From Trueperaceae bacterium (GTDB lineage: Bacteria; Deinococcota; Deinococci; Deinococcales; Trueperaceae): a stretch of DNA of 64,000 nucleotides. The notes under the pieces are model-generated. The model was not told where the DNA came from and did no database searches. It saw only the letters and a list, made by a program, of their open reading frames with translations. Below, one piece after another: positions 27,103 to 36,850 of this stretch (positions are counted from its first letter, which is position 1; every line of letters starts with the position of its first letter). The stretch lies in the NCBI GenBank assembly GCA_036381595.1, contig DASVCN010000009.1:1-64000 (forward strand). Reading direction: 5' to 3'. Both the position numbers and the translations under genes were made by a program.

Positions 27103-27353
27103 GCGCCCGTTCCCTCCTGGGCCGGCAGCATCAGCCAGAGGAGGAGGTAGGCCAGCCCGGTGATGCCGCCCGAGAGCGGCAGCGACGCCAACCACAGGAG
27201 CCGAACGACGGAGGCCCTGGTTCCGATCAGGTCTGCGATTCCCGCGGCAACGCCACCGAGTACCGCCTCGCGGCTGCGCAACAACCGCTGATCTCCCGCC
27301 GGCCGCCTCGCCCGCCGGTGGTCGTGCTGCGACCAGTCACGCTCGTCGCTCAA
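27099..27353 (-). CDS. PspC-domain membrane protein
   Basis: An 84-residue protein with the PspC pattern LRSREAVLGGVAAGIADLIG, then hydrophobic segments VVRLLWLASLPLSGGITGLAYLLLWLMLP, cut here into two transmembrane parts. PspC proteins act at the inner membrane in envelope-stress responses, though small stand-alone copies are poorly characterised. TTG start with GGAGG, overlapping the DUF309 stop (TTGA). Its stop shares the palindrome CTAG with the convergent E2-like gene stop. Confidence 0.82.
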   Translation of the reverse strand: MSDERDWSQHDHRRARRPAGDQRLLRSREAVLGGVAAGIADLIGTRASVVRLLWLASLPLSGGITGLAYLLLWLMLPAQEGTGA

Positions 27354-27709
27354 GGTCGTCCTCCCGCCTCTGCCGCCCTCGGTATGCAGGGGCGCAGGTC
27401 GTCCCGGCGCAACGCCGCGTGCACCAGCGCTTCGAGCTCACGTACGTCCACCCCCCAGAAGCGGTCCCCCACGGGCGCAAGCTTCGACAGCGCCTTGGCG
27501 TAGTTCCGCCTGCCGCCGCGAGCGCTCCCCATGCCCCGTGCCTTGTGGAGGGCAGCCGCCAGCAGGATCACTCCGCCGAGGAAGCGTTTCTCGCTGCCTG
27601 ACGCCTCGAGCCAGGCGGGTTCGAGCGCCTCGTGGCACTCCCAGTAGCGGCCCGCTTCGAAGAGCCGGACGCCCTCCTCCCAGGCCTGCCGGTGCTGCTC
27701 GGTGATCAT
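27350..27709 (-). CDS. DUF309 family protein
   Basis: A 119-residue helical protein. GVRLFEAGRYWECHEALEPAW is the DUF309 signature (F...G.yfe.HE.wE..W), followed by LGGVILLAAALHKARG. Function unknown. Its ATG lies 6 nt after a perfect TATAAT, so the message is probably leaderless. It is coupled to the PspC gene and divergent from ispD. Confidence 0.85.
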   Translation of the reverse strand: MITEQHRQAWEEGVRLFEAGRYWECHEALEPAWLEASGSEKRFLGGVILLAAALHKARGMGSARGGRRNYAKALSKLAPVGDRFWGVDVRELEALVHAALRRDDLRPCIPRAAEAGGRP

Positions 27710-27715
27710 CCGCAG

Positions 27716-27721
27716 ATTATA
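27716..27721 (-). promoter_or_regulatory. Leaderless -10 box for the DUF309 gene
   Basis: A consensus TATAAT on the minus strand ends 6 nt before the ATG at 27709. No -35 match. Confidence 0.65.
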
Positions 27722-27756
27722 TGTCGGCTGATCCGGGCCGGCTTCCCGCAGCGGGT

Positions 27757-27762
27757 TATCTT
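27757..27762 (+). promoter_or_regulatory. Leaderless -10 box for ispD
   Basis: TATCTT ends 6 nt before the ATG at 27769. Confidence 0.5.
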
Positions 27763-27768
27763 GACTCG

Positions 27769-28440
27769 ATGGAAGCGATCGCGAAGAGCGCCGCCCTGAT
27801 CGCTGCCGCCGGTTCGGGTGAGCGGCTGGGGCGGGGGCCCAAGGCGTTCCTGGAGCTCGCCGGCAAGACGCTCCTGGAGCGCGTCGTGGAGGCGACCGCC
27901 CCCGCCGTCGACGAGGTAATCGTGGCGGTTCCGGACGGCCGGGAGGAGCAGGCCCGGCGGCTGGTGCCTGCCGCCACGGTCATCGAGGGAGGGAGTAGCC
28001 GTCAGGAGAGCGTTCTGGCGCTGATCGGCGCCACGCGGGCGCAGGTCGTCCTGGTCCACGACGTCGCCCGGCCCTTCCTCGAACGAGCGGTCACCGACCG
28101 GGTGCTCGAGGCGGCTCGGCGTTGCGGGGCAGCGACCGCCGCGCGGACGGTGCCGGACACTGTGGTAGACGGCTCGAACGGGATGGTGCTCGATCGGGAC
28201 AGGTTGCGAACGGTGCAGACTCCGCAGGCGTTCCGGCGCGACCTGCTGCTGGAGGCCCACGCGGCCGCGGCGACGGTGGGCCGAGAGGGCACCGACGATG
28301 CCTCGCTGGTCCGCGCGCTCGGTCACCCGGTGGAGCTCGTGGCCGGCTCGCCCTGGCTGTTCAAGTTGACCGCTCCGGAGGACCTCGGTTTCGCCAGCGC
28401 TCTCGCGGCAGCCTGGGACGCTCTGATGGCCGAACCGTGA
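27769..28440 (+). CDS. ispD: 2-C-methyl-D-erythritol 4-phosphate cytidylyltransferase
   Basis: CTP-dependent step of the non-mevalonate isoprenoid pathway. 223 residues. LIAAAGSGERLGRGPKAFLE is the nucleotide-binding loop, and EGGSSRQESVLALI, VLVHDVARPF, RTVPDTVVDG and RTVQTPQAFRRDLL are family blocks. The ATG at 27769 sits directly behind the -10 box; an upstream in-frame ATG at 27721 overlaps the divergent promoter. Its stop overlaps ispE (GTGA). Confidence 0.96.
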   Translation: MEAIAKSAALIAAAGSGERLGRGPKAFLELAGKTLLERVVEATAPAVDEVIVAVPDGREEQARRLVPAATVIEGGSSRQESVLALIGATRAQVVLVHDVARPFLERAVTDRVLEAARRCGAATAARTVPDTVVDGSNGMVLDRDRLRTVQTPQAFRRDLLLEAHAAAATVGREGTDDASLVRALGHPVELVAGSPWLFKLTAPEDLGFASALAAAWDALMAEP

Positions 28441-29285
28441 ACGAGTTTCTCCTCGAGGCGCATGCGAAGCTGAACCTCGGCCTCTGGGTGGTGGGGCGGC
28501 GCGACGATGGCTATCACGACATCGAGTCGCTCTTCGTGCGCCTGGGGCTGCACGACGATGTCGCGGTGACGCCTGCCGGGAGCTTGAACGGCCGCGTGGA
28601 AGCGGACTCCGGCGTGCGTCTCGAGGGGCTGGGTCTGGACGACGGCAACCTGGCGGTGCGGGCCCTTCGCGCCTATCAGCGCGCGGCGGGAGACGAGCGG
28701 GAGGTTCGACTCGAGCTGCGCAAGCGGATCCCGCTCGCAGCCGGACTGGGTGGTGGTTCCTCGGACGCGGCCCAGGTCCTGCTCGCCCTGGCGCGACTCT
28801 ACCCGGCGGCCGTGGAACTCGACACCCTGGCGCTCGAGCTCGGCTCCGACGTGCCTTTCTTCATGAGCGGCCAGGCGGCAGCCTGGGCCAGCGGAAGGGG
28901 CGAGAGGCTGGAACCGGTCTCTCTGCCTCCGATCCCTGTGGTCCTGCTCAAACCCGATGTCGCGGTGAGCGCTTCGGAGGCGTACGGACTGCTGGCGGAG
29001 GTGAGCCCACCTCCCGACCGACGCGGCCTGCTCGAACGGTTGTCGAGTTCCAGCGAGCCCGAGTACCTGAACTCGCTACAGGCTGGCGTCGTCGAGGAGT
29101 ACCCGGTGGTGGGCGAAGCGCTCGAAACCCTGCGCCACGCCGGCTTGAGGGGCGTGCTCATGAGCGGCTCCGGTTCGACCTGCTTCGGGCTCGCGGAGAG
29201 CGAGCAGGAGGCGGCGCTGGTCGCCCAGGGCCTGAGGGCTCGCTACCCCGGCTGGTGGGCCTGGTCCGGCCTGGCGGCCGTCTGA
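28437..29285 (+). CDS. ispE: 4-diphosphocytidyl-2-C-methyl-D-erythritol kinase
   Basis: GHMP kinase acting right after IspD in the MEP pathway. 282 residues. HAKLNLGLWVVGRRDDGYHD at the N-terminus, the ATP loop IPLAAGLGGGSSDAA, DVPFFMSGQAAAWASGRGE, and the C-terminal MSGSGSTCFGLAE glycine motif are all present. GTG start within the ispD stop region. The two genes form a tight two-step module. Confidence 0.96.
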   Translation: MNEFLLEAHAKLNLGLWVVGRRDDGYHDIESLFVRLGLHDDVAVTPAGSLNGRVEADSGVRLEGLGLDDGNLAVRALRAYQRAAGDEREVRLELRKRIPLAAGLGGGSSDAAQVLLALARLYPAAVELDTLALELGSDVPFFMSGQAAAWASGRGERLEPVSLPPIPVVLLKPDVAVSASEAYGLLAEVSPPPDRRGLLERLSSSSEPEYLNSLQAGVVEEYPVVGEALETLRHAGLRGVLMSGSGSTCFGLAESEQEAALVAQGLRARYPGWWAWSGLAAV

Positions 29286-29289
29286 CGTC

Positions 29290-30042
29290 CTAGAGGATGT
29301 GCTCCTTGCCCGGGTTGGGTACGGGTTCGAGGGCCCGCGTTTCGGGCGCTTTCGAAGCGTCGATGGTTACCCGCCGCCCCGCCCACGAGCAGGCGTTGGC
29401 GATGATCCGCTGGACGAACGGGTTGTGGTAGGTGGGGTAGGTCTCGTGCCCAGGACGGAAGTAGACGACCCGGCCGTGACCGCAGCGCCAGGTGCAGAGG
29501 CTGCGGAACACCTCGCCGCCCTGGAACCAGGAGATCATCAGCAGTTCGTCGGGTGGGGGCACGTCGAACCGTTCGCCGTACATCTCCTCCTGCTCGAGTT
29601 CGAACCGCTCGGGGACGCCCTCCAGTATCGGGTGCGACGGCTCGAGGCTCCAGAGTCGCTCCTTCTCGTCGGCCTCCCGCCACTTGAGCGAGCAGTGGGT
29701 GCCCAGCACCCTCTTGAACACCTTCGAGAAGTGGCCCGAGTGGAGGACCACCAGACCCATACCGGCGAGGACCTCACTGTGCACCCTTTCGACCAGTTCG
29801 TCCGAGACGCGGGCGTGGGCCTTGTGGCCCCACCAGACCAGGACGTCGGTGGCCTCCAGGACCTCCCGCGGCAGACCGTGCGAAGGCTCATCCAGGGTGG
29901 CGGTGCGCACCGTCGCGCCGGTTCGCTCGCGGACCGCTTCGGCCAATACCTCATGCATGCCCTGTGGGTAGAGGGAGCGGACGACGTCGTTCTCCCGCTC
30001 GTGAAGGAACTCGTTCCAGATGGTCACGCGCAGTTCGCTCAT
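29290..30042 (-). CDS. ThuA-domain (trehalose utilization) protein
   Basis: A 250-residue class I glutamine-amidotransferase-like protein of the ThuA family. [20 protein letters not shown], here cut, [39 protein letters not shown] and [14 protein letters not shown] are typical blocks. ThuA proteins are linked to disaccharide metabolism in rhizobia, but the biochemical role is unsettled. The ATG overlaps the ilvD stop (ATGA), so it is translated from the ilvD message. Confidence 0.85.
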   Translation of the reverse strand: MSELRVTIWNEFLHERENDVVRSLYPQGMHEVLAEAVRERTGATVRTATLDEPSHGLPREVLEATDVLVWWGHKAHARVSDELVERVHSEVLAGMGLVVLHSGHFSKVFKRVLGTHCSLKWREADEKERLWSLEPSHPILEGVPERFELEQEEMYGERFDVPPPDELLMISWFQGGEVFRSLCTWRCGHGRVVYFRPGHETYPTYHNPFVQRIIANACSWAGRRVTIDASKAPETRALEPVPNPGKEHIL

Positions 30043-31736
30043 GGGTCGGTGACCGCCCCCTTCGACGCGCTGGAGACGAGCGTCGCGTACTTCGCCAGGA
30101 CTCCTCGCCGGTAGCGAGGCTCGGGGGGCTGCCACCGCGCCCGTCTGCTTTCGAGCTCGGCTTCCGTGAGGTCGACCTCGATCAGGTTCCGCTCTGCGTC
30201 GACGGTGATCGTGTCGCCTTCGCGGACGAGCGCGATCGGGCCACCGACCTGGGCCTCGGGCGCGACGTGCCCCACGACCAACCCGTAGGTTCCGCCGGAG
30301 AAGCGGCCGTCGGTGATCAGGCCCACCGAGTCGCCCAGCCCTTTGCCGATGAGGGCCCCGGTCGGGGAGAGCATCTCCCGCATCCCCGGCCCCCCCTTGG
30401 GACCCTCGTAGCGGATGACCATGACATCCCCGGCCACGATGCTGTCGCTCAGGATCGCCGCCATCGCCTCCTCCTCGCTGTCGAAGACGCGAGCTGGGCC
30501 GGTGATGCTGGTGCTCGACAGGCCGCTGGTCTTGGCCACGGCGCCCTCGGGCGCCAGGTTGCCGCGGAGTATCGCCAGGTGACCCGACGGGTACTTGGGC
30601 CGGTCGAAAGGCAGCACCACGTCCTGGTCGGGGTCGGGCCTGCCGCTCACATCTGCGAGGTTCTCGGCGACGGTCTTGCCGGTGACGGTGATGCAGTCGC
30701 CGTGTAGCAGGCCGCGGTCGAGCAGCATACGCATGATGAGCGGGATGCCGCCGGCGCGGTGGAGGTCGGTCGCGACGTAGCGGCCCGACGGCTTGAGGTC
30801 GGCGAAGTGGGGGGTGCGCCGGCGGATCCGCTCGAAGTCGTCGATCGTCAGCTCTACGCCGGTAGCGTGGGCGATGGCCAGCAGGTGGAGCACGGCGTTG
30901 GTGGACCCGCCGACCGCCATTACGACGGTTATCGCGTTCTCGAACGCCTCGCGGGTCATGATCTTGCGGGGCGTCAGGTCGAGCTCGATGAGCTCCAGAA
31001 GCTGCTTGGCGCTCTCTCGCGCGCTTATCCGCTTCTCCTCGTCCTCGTTGGCCATGGTCGAAGAGTAGGGGAGGCTCATGCCGAGCGCCTCGATCGCCGA
31101 CGACATCGTGTTGGCGGTGTACATCCCGCCGCAGGAGCCGCTGCCGGGGCAGGCGCTTCGCTCTATGGCCCGGAAGGTATCGAGGGGGATGCGGCCGGCG
31201 TTGTAGGCGCCGACGGCCTCGAATACGCTGACGATGGTCAGGTCCTCATCCTCGTGGTGTCCCGGTTTGATGGTCCCCCCGTATACGAACACGGTCGGGA
31301 TGTCGAGGCGTCCTATGGCAATCATCGCGCCGGGCATGTTCTTGTCGCATCCGCCCACCGCGATGAGGCCGTCCATGCTCTGGCCGCGGCATACCGTCTC
31401 GATCGAGTCGGCTATCACCTCCCGCGACACCAGCGACAATTTCATCCCCTCGGTTCCCATCGAGATCCCGTCCGAGATGGTGATGGTGCCGAAGGTCTGG
31501 GGCATACCGCCCGCCTCGCGCACGCCCCACTCGGCAGCCTCCGCCAACCGGCCGAGCCCTGAGTTGCAGGGGGTGATGGTGCTGTGGGCGTTGGCGATCG
31601 CGATGATCGGCTTGGAGAAGTCTTCATCGCTGAAGCCGACCGCCCGCAGCATCGCCCGGTTGGGCGCACGGCTGTCCCCTTGGGTTATCACCGCGCTGCG
31701 TCGGTTCAGCTTCTCGCGTTCGAGGGTGTCGCTCAT
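30039..31736 (-). CDS. ilvD: Dihydroxy-acid dehydratase
   Basis: Fe-S enzyme of valine, isoleucine and leucine synthesis. 565 residues, normal size. [12 protein letters not shown] and [20 protein letters not shown] hold cluster cysteines. [24 protein letters not shown] is the third cluster region, shown in parts. Near the C-terminus are [17 protein letters not shown] and [13 protein letters not shown]. The start is ATG with GGAGG. TAGAAT lies 31 nt upstream of the ATG as a possible -10. It is followed by a ThuA gene and is separated from the leu genes by 66 bp, so it may be read partly from that operon. Confidence 0.97.
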   Translation of the reverse strand: MSDTLEREKLNRRSAVITQGDSRAPNRAMLRAVGFSDEDFSKPIIAIANAHSTITPCNSGLGRLAEAAEWGVREAGGMPQTFGTITISDGISMGTEGMKLSLVSREVIADSIETVCRGQSMDGLIAVGGCDKNMPGAMIAIGRLDIPTVFVYGGTIKPGHHEDEDLTIVSVFEAVGAYNAGRIPLDTFRAIERSACPGSGSCGGMYTANTMSSAIEALGMSLPYSSTMANEDEEKRISARESAKQLLELIELDLTPRKIMTREAFENAITVVMAVGGSTNAVLHLLAIAHATGVELTIDDFERIRRRTPHFADLKPSGRYVATDLHRAGGIPLIMRMLLDRGLLHGDCITVTGKTVAENLADVSGRPDPDQDVVLPFDRPKYPSGHLAILRGNLAPEGAVAKTSGLSSTSITGPARVFDSEEEAMAAILSDSIVAGDVMVIRYEGPKGGPGMREMLSPTGALIGKGLGDSVGLITDGRFSGGTYGLVVGHVAPEAQVGGPIALVREGDTITVDAERNLIEVDLTEAELESRRARWQPPEPRYRRGVLAKYATLVSSASKGAVTDP

Positions 31737-31802
31737 CTGGTCCTCCGGGAGTTCGCGTAGATTCTAACCTTGCCGCCTCGGCGGCTCGACCCTGCTCCGT
31801 TC

Positions 31803-32999
31803 CTACTGGGCCAGCCGCGCCAGCCGTTCACCCGCCTCGAGGATGGCTTCGTCCTTCTTGCAGAAGGCGAAGCGAACGAGATTGCGGGCCAGGTCTCTGT
31901 GGCCAGGGCTGTAGAAGGCGCTCGGGGGTATCGCCGAGACCCCGGCTCGTGCCGGCAGGTCGAGGCAGAGGGCCACGTCGTCGGCGTAGTCCAGTTCCTC
32001 GGTATCGGCGACGATGAAGTAACCGCCTTCGGGTCGGAGCGCCCAGAAGGGGGTCCCTGCGAGGGCCGCGAGCAGGAGGTCTCGGCGGCGCCGGTAGGCG
32101 CTCTCGAGCTCCCGGTAGTAGCTTCCGCCAGCCGCCTGCCTTATCACCCTGGCGGCGGCCTCCTGGAGCGGCATCGCCACCGTGAACGGGACCCACTGGT
32201 GGGCGGTTCGCAGGGTCGCGATGAGGGGTGCGGGACCGCACGCCCAACCGATCTTCCACCCCGTCACCGAGAAGGTCTTCCCGAAGCTGGAGATGGCGAT
32301 CGCGCGCTCCCAGGCACCCGGCCTGCTCAGCAGGTCGACGAAAGGGACGTAGGAGATGTGCTCGTAGACCTGGTCGGCGAGGATCAGGGCGTCGAACTCT
32401 TCGGCCAGTTCGATGATGGCGTCGAGTTCGTCGGCGCTGAATACCTTGCCGCTCGGGTTGTGGGGCGAGTTGACTACGATCATGCGGGTCCGCTTGCCGA
32501 ACGCCGAGCGGAGCCGGTCGATATCCAGCAGCCAGCGGCCATCCTGCTGGGGCTCCAGCGGAACGAACCGAGGTACGCCACCGGCCATGATCACGTCTGC
32601 CGGGTAGGCGTCGTAGAACGGCTCGATGAGCACCACCTCGTCGCCTGGATCGATGAACGCCTGCATGGCCGAGAAGAGGGCCTCGGTGGCGCCGACCGTG
32701 ACCAGCAGATTGCCGGTCGGGTCGAGAGGTCGTCCCAGGCGGCCGCCCTTGTCGGCCGCCAGCGCTTCCAGTAACGCCGGCCAGCCGGGCAAGGGCGGGT
32801 ACTGCTGATAGCCGTCGACCGAATCGCGGAGCGCCTCGATGACCAACGAGGGAGGATCGAAGTCGGGGAAGCCCTGACCCAGATCGATCGCGTCGGTCTC
32901 CCGAGCCAATCTCGAGTAGGTTGCGAACACCGTTTCTCCGAAGGTGGCGATGCGGCGGCTCCCGACCGTCCGCCTGGCGTCGTCGCCCGTTCGCGTCAC
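31803..32999 (-). CDS. Class I/II PLP aminotransferase (YbdL/kynurenine type)
   Basis: A fold-type I aminotransferase of 398 residues. DLGQGFPDFDPP, VTVGATEALFSAMQAFIDPG, VVNSPHNPSGKVF, DQVYEHISY, the PLP-lysine motif SSFGKTFSVTGWKIGW and LVRFAFCKKDEAI place it with the methionine/kynurenine aminotransferase subgroup. Its position after leuB suggests it may serve branched-chain or related keto acids, but this is inference. The GTG at 32999 follows the leuB stop by 10 nt; longer in-frame starts overlap leuB. Confidence 0.88.
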   Translation of the reverse strand: MTRTGDDARRTVGSRRIATFGETVFATYSRLARETDAIDLGQGFPDFDPPSLVIEALRDSVDGYQQYPPLPGWPALLEALAADKGGRLGRPLDPTGNLLVTVGATEALFSAMQAFIDPGDEVVLIEPFYDAYPADVIMAGGVPRFVPLEPQQDGRWLLDIDRLRSAFGKRTRMIVVNSPHNPSGKVFSADELDAIIELAEEFDALILADQVYEHISYVPFVDLLSRPGAWERAIAISSFGKTFSVTGWKIGWACGPAPLIATLRTAHQWVPFTVAMPLQEAAARVIRQAAGGSYYRELESAYRRRRDLLLAALAGTPFWALRPEGGYFIVADTEELDYADDVALCLDLPARAGVSAIPPSAFYSPGHRDLARNLVRFAFCKKDEAILEAGERLARLAQ

Positions 33000-33009
33000 C
33001 GTGCCTCGG

Positions 33010-34092
33010 CTAGCGGGCGGCCAGCGCGGGAGACTCGTGGACCGCGGCAACCACGGCTGCGGTGAACGCGGCCGTGTCGCGGCTCCCGCCCAGGTCGCGC
33101 GTGGGATCGTCGGCCAAGGCTCGTTGCACGGCGCCCTCCAGCTCGTCGGCGGCCGACTGCTCGGCCAGGCCGTGGCGCAGCATCATCGCGGCCGAGAGCA
33201 TGGCCGCGGTCGGATTGGCGACGCCCTTGCCGGCGATGTCGGGAGCGCTGCCGTGAACCGGTTCGAAGAGTCCGATTTTGCCGCCCAGCGAGGCCGAAGG
33301 CAGCAGGCCGAGCGACCCGGGGATGACAGCCGCAAGGTCCGAGAGGATGTCGCCGAAGAGGTTGGAGGTCACCACGACGTCGAACTGCCTCGGGTCGCGG
33401 ACTATCTGCATGGCCGCGTTGTCGACGTAGAGGTGGTCGAGCGGCACGTCCGGGAACTCGCTCTGATGAACTCCCAGCAGCACGTCGCGCCAGAACTGGG
33501 AGACGTCGAGCACGTTTGCCTTGTCAACGCTGGTGACCTTGCCACCCTTCGCTCGCGCGGTCTCGAAAGCGACGCGGGCGATCCTCTCCACCTCGTAGCG
33601 TTCGTAGACCATGGTGGAAACGCCGCGATCCCGCTCGACGAGTGACGGCTTGCCGAAGTAGATGCCCCCGGTGAGTTCGCGCAGGATGAGCAGGTCGGTG
33701 CCCGCCGCGACCTCGTGCTTGAGAGGGGAGAGGTGCTCGAGTCCGGGGAAGACCTTGACCGGTCGCAGGTTGGCGTAGACGCCAAGGAGCCTGCGCAGTT
33801 CGAGGATGCCGCTCTCCACCCGCTTCTCACGCGGCACCCGGTTCCAGGGGTGGTCCTGCGGCCCGCCGGCCGCGCCCATCAGCACCGCGTCGCACTCGAC
33901 CGCCGCCTCCTTGGTCTGCTCGGGCAGAGATGCGCCGAACCGGTCGAGCGCCTCGCCTCCGAACGGGAGCCGCTGGTACTCGAACTCCAGGCCGTGCCTG
34001 ACGGCTACCGCGTCGAGCGCCTCGAGCGAGGCGTCGATGACCTCCGGGCCGATGAAGTCGCCCGGCAGGACGGCGATCGTCCTGCGGCTCAT
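33010..34092 (-). CDS. leuB: 3-isopropylmalate dehydrogenase
   Basis: Oxidative decarboxylation step of leucine synthesis. 360 residues. VLPGDFIGPEVIDASLEAL, GAAGGPQDHPWNRVPREKR, LRELTGGIYFG, DKANVLDVSQFWRDVL, the metal-site stretch YVDNAAMQIVRDPRQFDVVV and NLFGDILSDLAAVIPGSLG all fit LeuB. The ATG overlaps the leuD stop (ATGA). Part of the leuC-leuD-leuB operon. Confidence 0.96.
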   Translation of the reverse strand: MSRRTIAVLPGDFIGPEVIDASLEALDAVAVRHGLEFEYQRLPFGGEALDRFGASLPEQTKEAAVECDAVLMGAAGGPQDHPWNRVPREKRVESGILELRRLLGVYANLRPVKVFPGLEHLSPLKHEVAAGTDLLILRELTGGIYFGKPSLVERDRGVSTMVYERYEVERIARVAFETARAKGGKVTSVDKANVLDVSQFWRDVLLGVHQSEFPDVPLDHLYVDNAAMQIVRDPRQFDVVVTSNLFGDILSDLAAVIPGSLGLLPSASLGGKIGLFEPVHGSAPDIAGKGVANPTAAMLSAAMMLRHGLAEQSAADELEGAVQRALADDPTRDLGGSRDTAAFTAAVVAAVHESPALAAR

Positions 34093-34697
34093 CTGCCGCC
34101 CTCCAGGTAGGCGAGACGTTGGGCGGTCTCCGCGACGGCGCCTCGCCCCTCGAGCAGGTCGGCGATCGGGTCCCAGCGGCCCTCGACGAGCGCGCTCCTG
34201 GCGCTCTCGGGGATGCGGACGGCGAACGCCAATCCGTCGGCCCGAACCTCGCGAGCTTCGACGTCCACGGTTATCTCGAGATCGGGTTTGGCCTGGATCG
34301 CCTCCGCCAGCCGGCGGATGTCGGCCCGCTGCGCCTCCACGCAGGGGAGCCCCAGCGTGGTGCAGTTGCCGAAGAAGATCTCCGCGAAGCTCTCGGCGAT
34401 GATGGCCCGAATCCCGTGGCGGTAGAGCGACTGCGGCGCATGCTCGCGACTCGAACCGCAGCCGAAGTTGTTGCCTGAGAGGAGGATGGAGGCGCCCGCG
34501 AAGCGAGGATCGTCTAGCGGGTGACCCTTGGGCCTGCCCTCCTCGTCGAAGCGCACGTCCTTGAAGAGGTGTTCACCCAGGTCATCGAAGGTGACGCACT
34601 TGAGGTAACGGGCCGGGATGATCCGGTCGGTGTCTATATCGTCGCCGGGTACGTGAACCCCGCGTCCTGCGACGGTGGTTATAGGATCGAGTGCCAT
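34089..34697 (-). CDS. leuD: 3-isopropylmalate dehydratase small subunit
   Basis: Swivelling-domain subunit that completes the LeuC isomerase. 202 residues. GDDIDTDRIIPARYLK, the loop NNFGCGSSREHAPQSL and AIIAESFAEIFFGNC are diagnostic of the small subunit. It is unusual in being separated from leuC by a methyltransferase gene. ATG start immediately after that gene's stop (adjacent bases), stop overlapping leuB. Confidence 0.96.
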   Translation of the reverse strand: MALDPITTVAGRGVHVPGDDIDTDRIIPARYLKCVTFDDLGEHLFKDVRFDEEGRPKGHPLDDPRFAGASILLSGNNFGCGSSREHAPQSLYRHGIRAIIAESFAEIFFGNCTTLGLPCVEAQRADIRRLAEAIQAKPDLEITVDVEAREVRADGLAFAVRIPESARSALVEGRWDPIADLLEGRGAVAETAQRLAYLEGGR

Positions 34698-35309
34698 TCA
34701 GTTACTCCTTCTGGTAGCTATGAGTATCCCGGTGGACCAGTCGAGGGTCGTGACTACGAGGTCGCTGCGCGTTTCGAGAAGCGCCATCAGGTCTCGCCAC
34801 TGGCCGGGGATGCGCTGCAGGACCTCGGGCTCGACGCCCGGAACCGGATCGGGGACACGGTAGGCGTTCTGCATGTCGTCGGCCAGGTAGATGCCGCCCG
34901 GGGCGAGCATATCGAGCGCGAGTTCGGCTCGTTCGAGCTTACCGGCCCAGGTGTCGGCGAAGATCAGGTCGTAGGTGGTACCGGCCATCCTCTCGAGGAA
35001 CGCGAAGGCGTCCTCGGTGTGAACGCTCAGTCGCGGGTCGTTGCCCAAGATCTCTCGTGCGACCGCGGTAAGGTCGGGGTCTACGTCGACGGTGTCGAGG
35101 GTGGCGTCTGCAGCCATCCCCTCGAGCAGGTAACTGCTGCCTACCCCAACTCCGGTGCCCAGCTCCAGCAGGCGGCCGCCCGGCTTGGTGGCGGCCAGCG
35201 ACCTGAGCAGGCTGCCCGTGAGGTCGTCGCAGCTCATCGTGAAGCCGAGCAGCTTGGTCCTTTTCCTGAGGACCGCTGCCGCACCCGCGGCTCCTAGCTC
35301 CTCGATCAC
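34698..35309 (-). CDS. SAM-dependent O-methyltransferase-like protein inside the leu operon
   Basis: A 203-residue class I methyltransferase. RLLELGTGVGVGSSYLLEGM is the SAM motif I, DTVDVDPDLTAVAREIL the adenosine-binding acidic loop, DLIFADTWAGKLE motif IV and LAPGGIYLADDMQ motif V. The pattern is nearest to small catechol/caffeoyl-CoA-type O-methyltransferases. The GTG start is one base after the leuC stop and the gene abuts leuD, so it must be cotranscribed with them. Substrate unknown; a link to leucine or isopropylmalate metabolites is only suggested by position. Confidence 0.8.
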   Translation of the reverse strand: MIEELGAAGAAAVLRKRTKLLGFTMSCDDLTGSLLRSLAATKPGGRLLELGTGVGVGSSYLLEGMAADATLDTVDVDPDLTAVAREILGNDPRLSVHTEDAFAFLERMAGTTYDLIFADTWAGKLERAELALDMLAPGGIYLADDMQNAYRVPDPVPGVEPEVLQRIPGQWRDLMALLETRSDLVVTTLDWSTGILIATRRSN

Positions 35310-35310
35310 G

Positions 35311-36756
35311 TCAGGCGACCGCCCCGCGTTCTACCCCGAAAACCTCGCGGGCGTCGGAGATGACGCCGGTGACGGCAGCGGCGGCCACCATCACGGGACT
35401 CATGAGCACCGTGCGGCCGGTTGGCGAGCCTTGACGACCCTTGAAGTTGCGGTTGCTCGACGAGGCGCAGAGCTGGTCTCCCACCAGTTTGTCGGGGTTC
35501 ATCGCCAGGCACATCGAACAACCGGCCTCCCGCCACTCGAAGCCGGCGGCCCTGAAGACGCGATCGATGCCGCGCCGTTCGCACTCCTCCTTCACGAGCT
35601 GAGAACCGGGCACCACGATCGCCTTCACGCCCGGGTGGACCCGGCGGCCCTCCAGGTACCGAGCGGCCTCGACCAGGTCCGAGAGGCGCGCGTTCGTGCA
35701 CGAACCCAGGAAGGCGACATCGATCTTCGTACCGGCGATCGGGGCCCCAGGCTCGAGCTTCATGTGTTCCAGCGCCTCGGTTATAGAGGCGCGGGCGTCC
35801 TCCGGGGCGTCTTCGACCGTAGGCACCCGCTCGTCGATCGCGATCGCCTGGCCCGGATTGATCCCCCAGGTGACCGTAGGCGCGATATCCTCTGCCCTTA
35901 TCCTCACCACGTCGTCGTAGTCGCAACCCGGGTCGGAGGCGAAGTGCCGCCACCGCTCGACGGCTGCGTCCCACTCCCTCCCCTTGGGGGAGTAGGGCCG
36001 GCCCTTCAGGTACTCGAAGGTCGTCTCGTCGGGGTTGACGTAGCCGCAGCGTGCCCCGCCCTCGATAGACATGTTGCAGACGGTCATCCGCTCCTCCATC
36101 GACATCCGGTCGAACACCTCGCCACCGTACTCGTAGGCGTAACCGAGCCCGCCGTTGACGCCGAGGGTGCGGATGATGTGGAGGATGACGTCCTTCGCGT
36201 AGACGCCGGGCCGCAGCTCACCGTCGACCTCGATCCGGCGTACCTTCAGCTCGTTCATCGCGAGGGTCTGGGTGGCGAGGACGTCACGCACCTGCGAGGT
36301 GCCGATGCCGAAGGCGATCGCGCCGAAGGCGCCATGGGTGCTGGTGTGGGAGTCGCCGCAGGCGATGGTGGTGCCCGGCTGGGTGATGCCCTGCTCGGGC
36401 CCCACCATGTGGACGATCCCCTGGCGCCCGCTGAACAGGTCGAAGTAGGTGATGCCGTAACGTTCGCAGTTGCTCTTGAGCTCGTTGATCATCTCGTCGG
36501 CCAGCGCGTCGGCGAACGGCTGCTCACGCACATCGGTGGGAACGATGTGGTCGACGGTCGCGAAGGTGCGATGAGGCATCGCGACGTCCAAGCCCAGATC
36601 GCGCAGCATCCCGAAGGCCTGAGGGCTCGTCACTTCGTGGATGAGGTGGGTGCCTATCAGCAGCTGGGTCTGCCCGTTCGGCAGTTCGCGCACGGTGTGG
36701 GCGTCCCACACCTTCTGGTAGAGGCTCTTCGGTCTTTCGGAGGCTGATTTAGTCAC
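35311..36756 (-). CDS. leuC: 3-isopropylmalate dehydratase large subunit
   Basis: Aconitase-family [4Fe-4S] subunit that converts 2-isopropylmalate to 3-isopropylmalate. 481 residues. Markers are [23 protein letters not shown]-like text ([12 protein letters not shown]), [19 protein letters not shown], and the cluster cysteines in [11 protein letters not shown] and [14 protein letters not shown]. First structural gene of the leu operon, expressed behind a leader peptide and intrinsic terminator. Confidence 0.97.
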   Translation of the reverse strand: MTKSASERPKSLYQKVWDAHTVRELPNGQTQLLIGTHLIHEVTSPQAFGMLRDLGLDVAMPHRTFATVDHIVPTDVREQPFADALADEMINELKSNCERYGITYFDLFSGRQGIVHMVGPEQGITQPGTTIACGDSHTSTHGAFGAIAFGIGTSQVRDVLATQTLAMNELKVRRIEVDGELRPGVYAKDVILHIIRTLGVNGGLGYAYEYGGEVFDRMSMEERMTVCNMSIEGGARCGYVNPDETTFEYLKGRPYSPKGREWDAAVERWRHFASDPGCDYDDVVRIRAEDIAPTVTWGINPGQAIAIDERVPTVEDAPEDARASITEALEHMKLEPGAPIAGTKIDVAFLGSCTNARLSDLVEAARYLEGRRVHPGVKAIVVPGSQLVKEECERRGIDRVFRAAGFEWREAGCSMCLAMNPDKLVGDQLCASSSNRNFKGRQGSPTGRTVLMSPVMVAAAAVTGVISDAREVFGVERGAVA

Positions 36757-36791
36757 TGCTTCACCTTTCTGGACACGCTCTCTTGCAAACG

Positions 36792-36822
36792 AAAAAGCCC
36801 CTCGGAATGGGGTCCGAGGGGT
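36792..36822 (-). terminator. Attenuator terminator in the leu leader
   Basis: Minus-strand hairpin with arms CCCCTCGGA (36813-36821) and TCCGAGGGG (36798-36806), followed by a T5 run (36792-36796): a textbook intrinsic terminator 40 nt before leuC. Its 5' arm can instead pair with the 3' end of the leader ORF (36859-36864). Confidence 0.85.
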
Positions 36823-36850
36823 TCGTACTCGCTAGTCAGGTTCTAACTGG

